DNA from: Tissierella sp. | GTDB taxonomy: Bacteria; Bacillota; Clostridia; Tissierellales; Tissierellaceae | Length of the DNA: 64,000 bases | Assembly: GCF_031460495.1 (NCBI RefSeq) | Contig: NZ_JAVKTS010000002.1 | Span: 1-64,000, forward strand | Direction of reading: 5' to 3' | Shown here: positions 27,422 through 38,571 of the stretch, piece after piece | Layout of the letters: every line of letters begins with the position of its first letter | How positions within the stretch are numbered: position 1 is the stretch's first letter | The notes under the pieces: generated by a model | What the model was told of the DNA's origin: nothing | Database searches by the model: none | What the model saw: only the letters and a program-made list of their open reading frames with translations | Program-made: the position numbers and the translations under genes

Positions 27422-28610
27422 AAATAATTCAATAAATAAAAATAAATTTAATCTGAGAAACATAACACATAGTGTTGGATTTTCCTCCCTATCATCTGCG
27501 CTAATGGCTATTTTTCTGGGCCTAGTTTTTGGATTTGTTGTAATGCTTGCCGCTGCACCAGGAAGTGCAATAGCAGGATTTAGACATATAGTTTTAGGAG
27601 GATTTAATCGTATAGGTAATGTTTTTTATTTTGCAACGCCAATTTTAATGACAGGTTTAGCTGTAGGTTTTGCATTTAAAATGGGATTATTTAATATAGG
27701 TGCCTCAGGACAATATACAATGGGTATGTTTTTTTCCCTTTATGTTGGTTTTATGTGGGATTTACCTAGTGGAATACATTGGATAGTGGCTATTTTAGCT
27801 GGAATGCTGGGAGGTATGCTCTGGGGTTTTATTCCTGGTTTTTTTAAAGCCTTTCTAAATGTAAATGAAGTAATTACATCAATTATGTTCAACTATATTG
27901 GTATGTATTTAGTTGATATGCTAGTTCAGGGAAATTCAATTATGTATAATTCTACTATGACTAGAACCAACTATTTGCCATTAAATGCGCAAATTCCATC
28001 TCTGGGTGTTGCTGGGTCCAATGTAAATCTAGGAATTATATTTGCAATAATAATTGGATTCATTTTATACATTATCTTGCAAAAAACCACTTTCGGATAT
28101 GAATTAAAGGCAACAGGATTTAATAAGTATGCTAGTGAATATGCTGGGATGAAGGGAAAAACAAATATAATGATTACAATGGTAATAGCTGGTGGACTAG
28201 CGGGTCTAGGGGGTGCATTTGCAATACTTGCACCATCTGCCATAGCAGGAAGTAGTATGACCTATGAACCTATTAATATTATTGCTGCTGCTGGATTTAA
28301 TGGTATTGCTGTTGCACTCCTTGGGAATTCTCATCCATTGGGAATCATTTTATCATCAATCTTTATCTCCCATATACAGCGTGGAGGTACACTGGCAAGC
28401 CTTGTTGGATATAAGCCGGAGATAATAGATGTTGTAATAGCTATAATTATTTATTTTTCTGCATTTGCTATGATAATGAATTCTGCACTAGCTAGTTTCT
28501 TTAAAAAACGTATTGAAAAGAGACATCCAGTTCTTGAAACTATAGAAGATAAATCTGTAGAGATGAAATCAGATAAGATGCCTGACAATAATACAAAGGA
28601 GGCAGAATAA
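27411..28610 (+). CDS. ABC transporter permease (nucleoside-type, first subunit)
   Basis: A 399-residue branched-chain-transport-type permease with about ten membrane segments. Typical sequence is GLAVGFAFKMGLFNIGASGQ, GFNKYASEYAGM and GFNGIAVALLGNSHPLG. The C-terminus is a charged cytoplasmic tail. It pairs with the next permease to form the channel. It begins inside the ATPase gene and its stop overlaps the next start by one base (TAATG). Confidence 0.92.
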   Translation: MQDKNNSINKNKFNLRNITHSVGFSSLSSALMAIFLGLVFGFVVMLAAAPGSAIAGFRHIVLGGFNRIGNVFYFATPILMTGLAVGFAFKMGLFNIGASGQYTMGMFFSLYVGFMWDLPSGIHWIVAILAGMLGGMLWGFIPGFFKAFLNVNEVITSIMFNYIGMYLVDMLVQGNSIMYNSTMTRTNYLPLNAQIPSLGVAGSNVNLGIIFAIIIGFILYIILQKTTFGYELKATGFNKYASEYAGMKGKTNIMITMVIAGGLAGLGGAFAILAPSAIAGSSMTYEPINIIAAAGFNGIAVALLGNSHPLGIILSSIFISHIQRGGTLASLVGYKPEIIDVVIAIIIYFSAFAMIMNSALASFFKKRIEKRHPVLETIEDKSVEMKSDKMPDNNTKEAE

Positions 28611-29575
28611 TGGAAACTGTATATTATTTAATACAAAACATGCTTCCTGTAGCTATTCCACTGCTCCTTGTAGCACTAGGTGGTATGTTTAGCGAAACAT
28701 CTGGAGTAATAAACCTAGCACTTGAAGGAATTATGCTTTTTGGAGCTTTCTTTGGAGCCTTATTTGTTTATGCAGTTCAAGAATCAGGTATGGGTCCACA
28801 AACGATTTTACTTATAGGTATGATAATAGCCGCTATAGCAGGAATAATATACTCACTGTTATTATCCTTCGCTGCAGTAACTATGAAGGCAAATCAAACT
28901 ATTACAGGAACTTCTCTAAACATGCTTATACCGGCAGCAATTTTGTTATTTTCAAAGATGTTCTTCAATAGTGATGGTATTACAACTAGGATGAATTTTT
29001 ATATTCGAAAAATGCCTGTACTGGGTGATATTCCAGTATTAGGACAATTGTTTTTCCAAAAAACATATTTAACAGTTGGCATTGGTTTAATTTTTCTGAT
29101 TATATCTGCTATTGTGTTTTATAAGACTAAGTTTGGACTTAGACTTCGTGCATGTGGAGAGCATCCCCATGCAGCTGATTCAGTAGGTATAAATGTTCAT
29201 AGAATGAGATATGCAGGTGTTTGCATATCAGGTATATTAGGTGGCATCGGAGGATTCTTCTATTCTGTAGGAGTTATGGATGGTAATGTAAATGGGCATA
29301 CTGGTGTTGCTGGATTTGGATTTCTAGCTTTAGCAGTAATGATATTCGGTCAATGGAAACCAGGCAGAATCTTTTTTGGAGCAATATTTTTTGCATTCCT
29401 TAGAACTTTAGCTTATTCAGTTTCTTTGATACCATTTCTTTATAATCTAGGTATCAATCAAACTTACTACAAGATGATGCCTTATATCGCTACAATGATA
29501 GTTCTTGCGTTTACATCTAAGAAATCAAGGGCTCCAAAAGCCGAAGGTATTCCATACGATAAAACTCAAAGATAA
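28610..29575 (+). CDS. ABC transporter permease (nucleoside-type, second subunit)
   Basis: A 321-residue permease with about eight hydrophobic segments. Landmarks are GGMFSETSGVINLALEGIML, LRACGEHPHAADSVGINV and GFLALAVMIFGQWKPG, typical of the smaller subunit of BMP-type importers. It is translationally coupled to the preceding gene and ends the operon before a terminator. Confidence 0.92.
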   Translation: METVYYLIQNMLPVAIPLLLVALGGMFSETSGVINLALEGIMLFGAFFGALFVYAVQESGMGPQTILLIGMIIAAIAGIIYSLLLSFAAVTMKANQTITGTSLNMLIPAAILLFSKMFFNSDGITTRMNFYIRKMPVLGDIPVLGQLFFQKTYLTVGIGLIFLIISAIVFYKTKFGLRLRACGEHPHAADSVGINVHRMRYAGVCISGILGGIGGFFYSVGVMDGNVNGHTGVAGFGFLALAVMIFGQWKPGRIFFGAIFFAFLRTLAYSVSLIPFLYNLGINQTYYKMMPYIATMIVLAFTSKKSRAPKAEGIPYDKTQR

Positions 29576-29596
29576 TTTAAAAGAATGTAATATAAA

Positions 29597-29635
29597 GACA
29601 AGGTTAATAAAAATTCCTTGTCTTTTATTTTGTGC
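29597..29635 (+). terminator. Terminator of the BMP-type importer operon
   Basis: AAGACAAGG / CCTTGTCTT arms with a 12-nt A/T-rich loop, followed by TTATTTT. Confidence 0.85.
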
Positions 29636-29657
29636 TTTTGTAAACATCTGATATAAT
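29630..29657 (+). promoter_or_regulatory. Candidate rpoN promoter
   Basis: TTGTGC and TATAAT are spaced by 16 nt and lie about 40 nt before the rpoN start. Confidence 0.45.
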
Positions 29658-29695
29658 AGAGGTATAGAAATTATATCTAGAGAGGATTGGAATAA

Positions 29696-31069
29696 ATGAG
29701 ACTTAGCTATGATTTAACCCTTGAACAATCACAAAAACTAGTGATGACACCAGAACTAAGACAAGCCATAGAACTACTTCAATTCAATAGCCTAGAATTA
29801 AAGGAATATCTAGCAAATGAATTAGAAGAAAATCCTATGCTTGAATCATTAAGTTCCACAGATGAGTTTGAGAATCTAGACAAATATACAGAAGATAAGG
29901 AAATAGATTGGAAGGAATACTTAGAAAAATATGATGATATTAGTTATAGACCACAAGTAGATAAAAATCTTAAGGATTATAATTATGAATCTTTTGTATC
30001 ATACGAACCTACTTTAAATGAACATTTAATGTCTCAGCTTAATCTTGTATGTTTAGGGAATAAAGAATGGAAAATAGGCGAGAATATAATACATAATATA
30101 GATGAAAATGGATATTTAAAACTATCTGTAGCAGATATTTCAGATTATATGCAATGTAGTATAGAAGAAGTTGAAATTATATTAAAAGTAGTACAAACCT
30201 TTGAACCCCTAGGAGTTGGAGCTAGAGATCTAAGAGAATGTCTATTGATTCAAGTAAGAGAAAGAAAAGATTATGAGAGCTATGTAATACCAATAATCCA
30301 AGATTATTTAGAGGATCTTGGGCATAACAAAATACAGAAAATTGCTAAAGAACTTAATCTAGATTTAATGCAAGTTCAAGAAGCATGTGATTATATAAGA
30401 GGACTGGAGCCTAAACCTGGCAGAAGTTTTTATAATAATGATGAGATTAGATATGTAGCTCCAGATGCTAGTATTGAGTTAATAGAAGGGGAATTTGTAG
30501 TTGTTTTAAATGATACAGCAGGACCCAAATTAAATATTAATTCCTATTACAGAGAACTGATGAAAACAGGAAATGATAAGAATACTATAGAATTTCTTAA
30601 CGAAAAGTTTAATTCAGCAATGTGGATAATCAGAAGTATAGAGCAAAGAAGATCTACAATTAAAAAAGTAATAGAATCAATATTAAAATTTCAAATAAAT
30701 TTTTTTCTAGAGGGCGAAAAATCATTAAGACCATTAACTTTGAAAGATGTGGCTGAGGATATAGAAATGCATGAGTCAACCATATCAAGAGCAACTAATG
30801 GTAAGTATGTGCAGACCCCTAGAGGATTATTTGAATTAAAGTATTTCTTTTCATCAGGATTATTAGGGGATGATGGTGATATATCATCAACTAGTATTAA
30901 ATCCACATTGAAGGAGTTAATTGATAGTGAGGATATTAAAAAACCTTATAGCGATCAGAAAATATCTGAAATATTAAAATCAAAAGGTATAAATATATCG
31001 AGAAGAACAGTAGCAAAATACAGAGATGAATTAAATATTATGTCCTCTTCCATGAGAAGAAGATATTAG
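29696..31069 (+). CDS. rpoN: RNA polymerase sigma-54 factor
   Basis: A 457-residue sigma factor. Region I is glutamine- and leucine-rich (LTLEQSQKLVMTPELRQAIE) and is needed for activator response. The core-binding domain follows, with VGARDLRECLLIQ. The HTH region contains MHESTISRATNGKY, and the C-terminal RpoN box reads SRRTVAKYRDELNI, close to the canonical ARRTVAKYRE. It would serve enhancer-dependent promoters. It sits alone directly upstream of the glycolytic operon regulator, a common placement in Firmicutes. Confidence 0.97.
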   Translation: MRLSYDLTLEQSQKLVMTPELRQAIELLQFNSLELKEYLANELEENPMLESLSSTDEFENLDKYTEDKEIDWKEYLEKYDDISYRPQVDKNLKDYNYESFVSYEPTLNEHLMSQLNLVCLGNKEWKIGENIIHNIDENGYLKLSVADISDYMQCSIEEVEIILKVVQTFEPLGVGARDLRECLLIQVRERKDYESYVIPIIQDYLEDLGHNKIQKIAKELNLDLMQVQEACDYIRGLEPKPGRSFYNNDEIRYVAPDASIELIEGEFVVVLNDTAGPKLNINSYYRELMKTGNDKNTIEFLNEKFNSAMWIIRSIEQRRSTIKKVIESILKFQINFFLEGEKSLRPLTLKDVAEDIEMHESTISRATNGKYVQTPRGLFELKYFFSSGLLGDDGDISSTSIKSTLKELIDSEDIKKPYSDQKISEILKSKGINISRRTVAKYRDELNIMSSSMRRRY

Positions 31070-31089
31070 AAATAAATTGTATTTTCGTA

Positions 31090-31118
31090 TTGCATTAAAA
31101 ACTATACTAATATATACT
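31090..31118 (+). promoter_or_regulatory. Promoter of the cggR-gap glycolytic operon
   Basis: TTGCAT and TATACT are spaced by exactly 17 nt. The promoter lies about 120 nt before cggR and 43 nt upstream of the CggR-like operator. Confidence 0.65.
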
Positions 31119-31160
31119 AAGGGTAGTGGAATTAATATTCTACTATTTCTTTATCATTTG

Positions 31161-31204
31161 CGGGACAAATAATACACGGAGTGGGACAAGAATAATCCCA
31201 TGTC
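31161..31204 (+). promoter_or_regulatory. Putative CggR operator
   Basis: CGGGAC at 31161 and GTGGGAC at 31181 are direct-repeat half sites about 20 nt apart, and the second is followed by a TCCCATGTC inverted half site. The B. subtilis CggR operator uses repeated CGGGAC/TGTC blocks at similar spacing, downstream of the promoter as here. Autoregulation by CggR is inferred. Confidence 0.6.
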
Positions 31205-31237
31205 TTTGATTAAATTTTCTAATCAAGAGGTGATGAA

Positions 31238-32257
31238 TTGGATACATTAGAATTACTGAAAATAATATCCCCAGAAATGATAGAAATAATCGAGAAAAGA
31301 TACCAAATTCTTAGATCTGTTTCTTATAATCAACCAATTGGAAGAAGAACTTTAGCAAATGAATTAAACTTTAAGGAACGAGCAGTTAGGGATGAAGTGG
31401 ATATGCTTAAATCCCTAGGATTATTAAGTGTTGATATAATGGGTATGTATATAACTGAAGATGGAAAAAAGATTTTATCAGATATTGATTCAATTTATTA
31501 TAGACTAAAAGGCATACCAAAGCTTGAAGAGCAATTAAAAGATGTATTAGGGATTAAAAAAGCTATAATAGCCCCTGGGAACTTAAATGATAATCGGATG
31601 GTTCTCAAAGAAATGGGTAAAATTACTTCAAGGATGCTTAAAAGTATCATTCAGCCTAAAGATATTATTGGCATTACTGGTGGTAGTACAATGGCAGCTG
31701 TGGCAAAGGAAGTTACATTTGATAATAAACCTAGAGATATAATGGTTATACCAGCGAGAGGAGGTTTAGGATCTGAAGTAGAGACTCAGTCCAACTCAAT
31801 AGCTGCAAAACTAGCCGAAAAGCTAGGTGGATCATATAGATTATTATATGTCCCTGATAGTATTGATGAAGAAACATTACAGCTAATGCTAAAAAACAAA
31901 GATATTAAGGAAACTATGGAAAAGATGGATAATATGAATATTCTAGTTTTTGGCATAGGTAGAGCTGATGTAATGGCCAAAAGAAGAAATATGCAAGATG
32001 AAAAAATAGGAGAATTAATTCATTGTGGAGCTGTAGCTGAATCATTAGGTCATTATTTTGATATAAATGGAGAAGAAGTCTTAGAATACAAGACAATTGG
32101 CTTACCCCTTGAAAAGTTTAAGCTATTGGATAATATTATTGGAGTAGCAGGTGGTGAGGATAAAGCAGAGGCAATACTGGCTGTATCTTCTTTAAATAAA
32201 AATATGACATTAATAACAGATGAATCATCTGCAAGAAAGATATTGGAAATCGTATAA
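31238..32257 (+). CDS. cggR: SorC-family central glycolytic genes regulator
   Basis: A 339-residue repressor with a TTG start behind AAGAGGTGATG. The N-terminal winged helix contains GRRTLANELNFKERAVRDEV. The C-terminal SorC sugar-binding domain has DIIGITGGSTMAAVAKEV and VIPARGGLG. In B. subtilis the homologue represses gapA and its downstream genes until fructose-1,6-bisphosphate binds. Its location directly before gap, with a matching operator, supports the same role. Confidence 0.94.
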   Translation: MDTLELLKIISPEMIEIIEKRYQILRSVSYNQPIGRRTLANELNFKERAVRDEVDMLKSLGLLSVDIMGMYITEDGKKILSDIDSIYYRLKGIPKLEEQLKDVLGIKKAIIAPGNLNDNRMVLKEMGKITSRMLKSIIQPKDIIGITGGSTMAAVAKEVTFDNKPRDIMVIPARGGLGSEVETQSNSIAAKLAEKLGGSYRLLYVPDSIDEETLQLMLKNKDIKETMEKMDNMNILVFGIGRADVMAKRRNMQDEKIGELIHCGAVAESLGHYFDINGEEVLEYKTIGLPLEKFKLLDNIIGVAGGEDKAEAILAVSSLNKNMTLITDESSARKILEIV

Positions 32258-32307
32258 AAAGCTAAATTATAGCTATTAATATAAAAAAATCTTAAGGAGG
32301 AATTTTT

Positions 32308-33312
32308 ATGTCAATGAAAGTTGGATTAAGTGGATTTGGTAGAATTGGTAGAGATGTATTAAGATCTTATGCAGAAAATGGTGTAGACGAATTTGAGATA
32401 GTTGCAGTTAATGCATCTGGTAGTCTTGAAGATTTAGCACATTTATTTAAGTATGATACAATGTATGGAAAATTTGATGGTACTATAGAGGTAGCAGAAG
32501 ATGGATTTATAATCAATGGTAAAAAAATCAAAGTAGTAGCTCATAGAGATCCAGTTGAAATTCCATGGAAAGAGCTTGGAGTAGAATTAGTTATAGACTC
32601 TACAGGTGCATTTAGAGACAGAGAAGGTCTATCTAAACATATAACTGCAGGTGCAAAGAAAGTAATAATTACTGCACCAGCTAAGGATGAAGATATTACA
32701 ATTGTATTAGGAGTAAATGAAGATAAATATGAACCAGCAAAACATCATATTATTTCCAATGCTTCATGTACAACAAACTGTTTAGCACCAGTGGCTAAAG
32801 TTATATTAGAGAACTTTGGAATTAACAAAGGATTGATGACTACAATTCATGCATATACAAATGATCAACAAATACTAGATAAAAGACATAAAGATCTTAG
32901 ACGCGCAAGAACTGCAGCACAAAATATAATCCCAACTACAACAGGAGCTGCAAAAGCTGTAGCATTAGTATTGCCAGAACTAAAAGGTAAATTGAATGGT
33001 TTCTCAGTTAGAGTTCCAGTACCTACAGTTTCAATGGTAGATGTAGTATTTGAAGTTGGAAAGGGAACTACAGCAGAAGAAGTTAATAGAGTATTAAAAG
33101 AAGCTAGTGAAGGAGAACTAAAAGGAATATTAGGTTATTCAGATGAACCACTAGTATCTTCAGATTATATAGCAGACCCTCGTTCCTCAATCGTAGACAG
33201 TCTATCAACTATGGTTATAGACAATATGGTTAAGGTAGTATCATGGTATGATAATGAGTGGGGATACTCAGAAAGAGTAGTTGACCTAGCAAAATTAGTA
33301 GCAAATAAATAG
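32308..33312 (+). CDS. gap: Glyceraldehyde-3-phosphate dehydrogenase, type I
   Basis: A 334-residue NAD-dependent glycolytic enzyme. Visible are the Rossmann motif GLSGFGRIGRDVLR, the catalytic Cys in SNASCTTNCLAP, HAYTNDQ, and the C-terminal SWYDNEWGYSERVVDL. The TDQ/DQ region and length fit the catabolic enzyme. The start follows AAGGAGG; an alternative ATG lies two codons in. A long palindrome separates it from pgk. Confidence 0.98.
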   Translation: MSMKVGLSGFGRIGRDVLRSYAENGVDEFEIVAVNASGSLEDLAHLFKYDTMYGKFDGTIEVAEDGFIINGKKIKVVAHRDPVEIPWKELGVELVIDSTGAFRDREGLSKHITAGAKKVIITAPAKDEDITIVLGVNEDKYEPAKHHIISNASCTTNCLAPVAKVILENFGINKGLMTTIHAYTNDQQILDKRHKDLRRARTAAQNIIPTTTGAAKAVALVLPELKGKLNGFSVRVPVPTVSMVDVVFEVGKGTTAEEVNRVLKEASEGELKGILGYSDEPLVSSDYIADPRSSIVDSLSTMVIDNMVKVVSWYDNEWGYSERVVDLAKLVANK

Positions 33313-33319
33313 ATTAACA

Positions 33320-33364
33320 AATAAGTTCGGTTTCTGGTGCCAGGCACCAAAAACCGAACTTATT
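33320..33364 (+). repeat. 45-nt near-perfect palindrome between gap and pgk
   Basis: Outer arms AATAAGTTCGGTTT and AAACCGAACTTATT flank inner arms TGGTGCC and GGCACCA around a single central A. Only one pair (C33334 against A33350) is mismatched. The core TGGTGCCAGGCACCA resembles short palindromic repeats scattered through some clostridial genomes. There is no T tail, so it is not a classical terminator; RNA stability or a dispersed repeat are both possible. Confidence 0.85.
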
Positions 33365-33390
33365 CAAACATTTGTTATGGAGGGATGGGA

Positions 33391-34584
33391 ATGCTCAATA
33401 AAAAATCATTAAAAGATTTAAATTTTTCAGGGAAAAAGGTTTTAGTAAGATGTGACTTTAATGTACCCATGGATGAAAATGGAAAAATTACAGATGATAT
33501 AAGGATAACTAGTTCCTTGCCAACTATAAATTTTTTAACTGATAAAGGTGCTAAAGTAATACTTATGTCACATTTAGGTAGACCTAAAGGAGAGCCAAAT
33601 AAGAAATATTCTTTAAAAGCAGTAGCAGATAGACTAACAGAATTACTTAATAAAGAAGTTATATTTGCAGAGGATGATAATGTTGTATCAGATATAGTAA
33701 AAAAGAAAATAGATACCATGAAAAATGGTGATGTTGCCTTACTTGAGAATACAAGATTTAGAAAAGAAGAGGAAAAGAATGAGGAAAACTTCTCAAAAGA
33801 ATTAGCATCTCTTGGTGAATTATATGTGAATGATGCATTTGGAACTTCTCATAGGGCACATGCATCTAATGTAGGGGTTTCTACCTATTTACCGTCCGCT
33901 GTTGGCTATTTAGTTGAGAAAGAGATATCTATCATGGGTAAGGCTCTTGAAGCACCGGAAAGGCCATTTGTGGCTATTTTAGGTGGTGCTAAAGTATCAG
34001 ATAAAATTGGGGTAATCGAAAACCTTATAAATAAAGTAGATACAATAATAGTTGGTGGAGGCATGGCTTATACCTTTTTAAAGGCACAGGGTCATGAAAT
34101 AGGTAAATCACTATTGGAAGAAGATAAGATAGACTTGGCAAAGAGTTTATTGCAAAAGGCCAAGGAAAAAAATGTACAATTAGTTTTACCAGTAGATACT
34201 GTTGTTGCAAAGGAATTCAAGAATGATACTGAATATAAGACTGTTGAAATAGAAAAGATTCCAGAAGACATGATGGGATTAGATATTGGTGAAAAATCCA
34301 TAAAACTATTCTCAGATGAAATATTGAAGGCGAAAACTATAATTTGGAATGGACCTATGGGAGTATTTGAAATGGACAACTTTGCAAAAGGAACTAACTC
34401 TATTGCAAAAGCAATGTCAGAAACAGATGGAATTACCATAGTAGGTGGTGGAGATTCTGCTTCTGCAGTGGAAAAGGCAGGCTATGGACAAAAGATGACC
34501 CATATATCCACAGGAGGAGGAGCTTCCTTAGAATTATTAGAAGGGAAGATTCTACTAGGAATTGAGGCAATATCTGAAAGATAA
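33391..34584 (+). CDS. pgk: Phosphoglycerate kinase
   Basis: A 397-residue enzyme making ATP from 1,3-bisphosphoglycerate. The N-terminal signature [17 protein letters not shown], the SHLGRPKG substrate motif, [10 protein letters not shown] and the nucleotide-site [13 protein letters not shown] are intact. The chosen ATG follows GGAGG by 7 nt; the open frame upstream to 33337 only crosses the palindrome. tpiA starts 16 nt downstream. Confidence 0.98.
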   Translation: MLNKKSLKDLNFSGKKVLVRCDFNVPMDENGKITDDIRITSSLPTINFLTDKGAKVILMSHLGRPKGEPNKKYSLKAVADRLTELLNKEVIFAEDDNVVSDIVKKKIDTMKNGDVALLENTRFRKEEEKNEENFSKELASLGELYVNDAFGTSHRAHASNVGVSTYLPSAVGYLVEKEISIMGKALEAPERPFVAILGGAKVSDKIGVIENLINKVDTIIVGGGMAYTFLKAQGHEIGKSLLEEDKIDLAKSLLQKAKEKNVQLVLPVDTVVAKEFKNDTEYKTVEIEKIPEDMMGLDIGEKSIKLFSDEILKAKTIIWNGPMGVFEMDNFAKGTNSIAKAMSETDGITIVGGGDSASAVEKAGYGQKMTHISTGGGASLELLEGKILLGIEAISER

Positions 34585-34600
34585 AGAGGAGGTAATATTA

Positions 34601-35344
34601 ATGCGAACTCCTATAATCGCAGGAAATTGGAAAATGAATAATACTATAAAAGAAGGACTTCAATTAATTGAAGAGATAAAATCTCAAAAATTAATTGAAG
34701 AAGTTGAAGCAGTAATATGTTTACCCTTTACTATGCTTCAAGCTGGTAAAAAAGCCATAGAAAATACTAATATAAAATTAGGTGCACAAAATATGCATTG
34801 GGAAAATAATGGGGCTTTCACAGGAGAGGTATCTCCATTGATGTTAAAGGAACTAGGTGTTGAATATGTAATACTTGGTCACTCGGAAAGACGACAATAC
34901 TTCAATGAAACCGATGACAATGTAAATAAGAAAATTAAATCTGCACTAATCCATGGTATTAAGCCAATAGTTTGCGTAGGTGAAACCCTAGAGCAAAGGG
35001 AAGAGGAAATTGAAAAAGATGTGGTAAAATCTCAAATCTTAAATGCCTTTGAGGGAATAGAAGGAAAAGATTTAGATAATATAGTAATTGCCTATGAACC
35101 AATTTGGGCAATTGGAACAGGTAAAACTGCTTCATCAGATGATGCCAATTATATGCTAGGTTTCATACGGGAGACCATTGGTAGCAAATATGGTGACAAG
35201 AAAGATATAATTAGGATACAATATGGAGGATCTGTAAAACCAAGCAATATAAAAGAATTGATGAATAAAAATGAAATAGATGGTGCTTTAGTTGGCGGGG
35301 CTAGTCTAAAGGCTGAAGACTTCGTTAGTTTAATAAATTATTAA
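34601..35344 (+). CDS. tpiA: Triosephosphate isomerase
   Basis: A 247-residue TIM-barrel enzyme. Active-site features are GNWKMN (Lys), GHSERRQYF (His) and the loop AYEPIWAIGTGKTA with the catalytic Glu, plus the phosphate-binding GGSVKPSNI. The start ATG follows AGAGGAGG; an upstream in-frame ATG inside pgk is not credible. Its stop codon overlaps an in-frame ATG of gpmI. Confidence 0.98.
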   Translation: MRTPIIAGNWKMNNTIKEGLQLIEEIKSQKLIEEVEAVICLPFTMLQAGKKAIENTNIKLGAQNMHWENNGAFTGEVSPLMLKELGVEYVILGHSERRQYFNETDDNVNKKIKSALIHGIKPIVCVGETLEQREEEIEKDVVKSQILNAFEGIEGKDLDNIVIAYEPIWAIGTGKTASSDDANYMLGFIRETIGSKYGDKKDIIRIQYGGSVKPSNIKELMNKNEIDGALVGGASLKAEDFVSLINY

Positions 35345-35355
35345 TGGAGGAAGAT

Positions 35356-38186
<2,831 letters not shown>

Positions 38187-38191
38187 TAGAA

Positions 38192-38260
38192 TAAGGGGGC
38201 GTAGATCAATGATTTAATCTTTTACAGAGTTAATCTATCTATTGATTTTATGCTCCTTCT
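38192..38260 (+). repeat. Imperfect long inverted repeat between eno and secG
   Basis: GGGGCGTA-G-ATCAAT near 38195 can pair with ATTGAT-TT-TATGCTCC near 38243-38258, with weaker A/T pairing inside. There is no T run. It overlaps the -35 of the candidate secG promoter. Confidence 0.4.
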
Positions 38261-38270
38261 ATGTTAAAAT
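38242..38270 (+). promoter_or_regulatory. Candidate secG/hppA promoter
   Basis: TTGATT and TAAAAT are spaced by 17 nt, about 55 nt before the secG start. It would allow expression independent of the CggR operon. Confidence 0.45.
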
Positions 38271-38325
38271 AGTAATGTTTATAGGGGATATGGTTATATC
38301 TACTTTATTTGTTGGAGGTGTAAAT

Positions 38326-38553
38326 ATGACAACATTATTTTCAGTATTAATTCTTGCATCAAGTTTATCTTTGATAGTTTCTGTAGTATTACAAGAAGGC
38401 AATGATGGTGGCCTAGGAACAGTAGGGGGAAATTCATCAGATTCATTATGGGGCAAATCAAGAGGTTCAAGCCGCCAAGACATGCTTAAAAGAGTAACAG
38501 TAATATCAGCTGTTATCTTTTTAATATCAGCTTTAATACTAGCAGCTAAATAA
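38326..38553 (+). CDS. secG: Preprotein translocase subunit SecG
   Basis: A 75-residue small membrane protein with two hydrophobic segments: residues 3-22 and about 53-73. Between them is the SecG-typical stretch VLQEGNDGGLGTVGGNSSDS ending in a charged SRQDMLKR. It assists SecYE in translocation. The start ATG is behind TTGGAGGTGTAAAT. A place right after eno is conserved in Firmicutes. Confidence 0.92.
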   Translation: MTTLFSVLILASSLSLIVSVVLQEGNDGGLGTVGGNSSDSLWGKSRGSSRQDMLKRVTVISAVIFLISALILAAK

Positions 38554-38571
38554 CGAAGGAGGAGTAAAAAA

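Noticed and set aside
33337-33390. N-terminal extension of Pgk
   Set aside because: The extra codons cross the palindrome; the internal ATG has the proper GGAGG and matches the family start.
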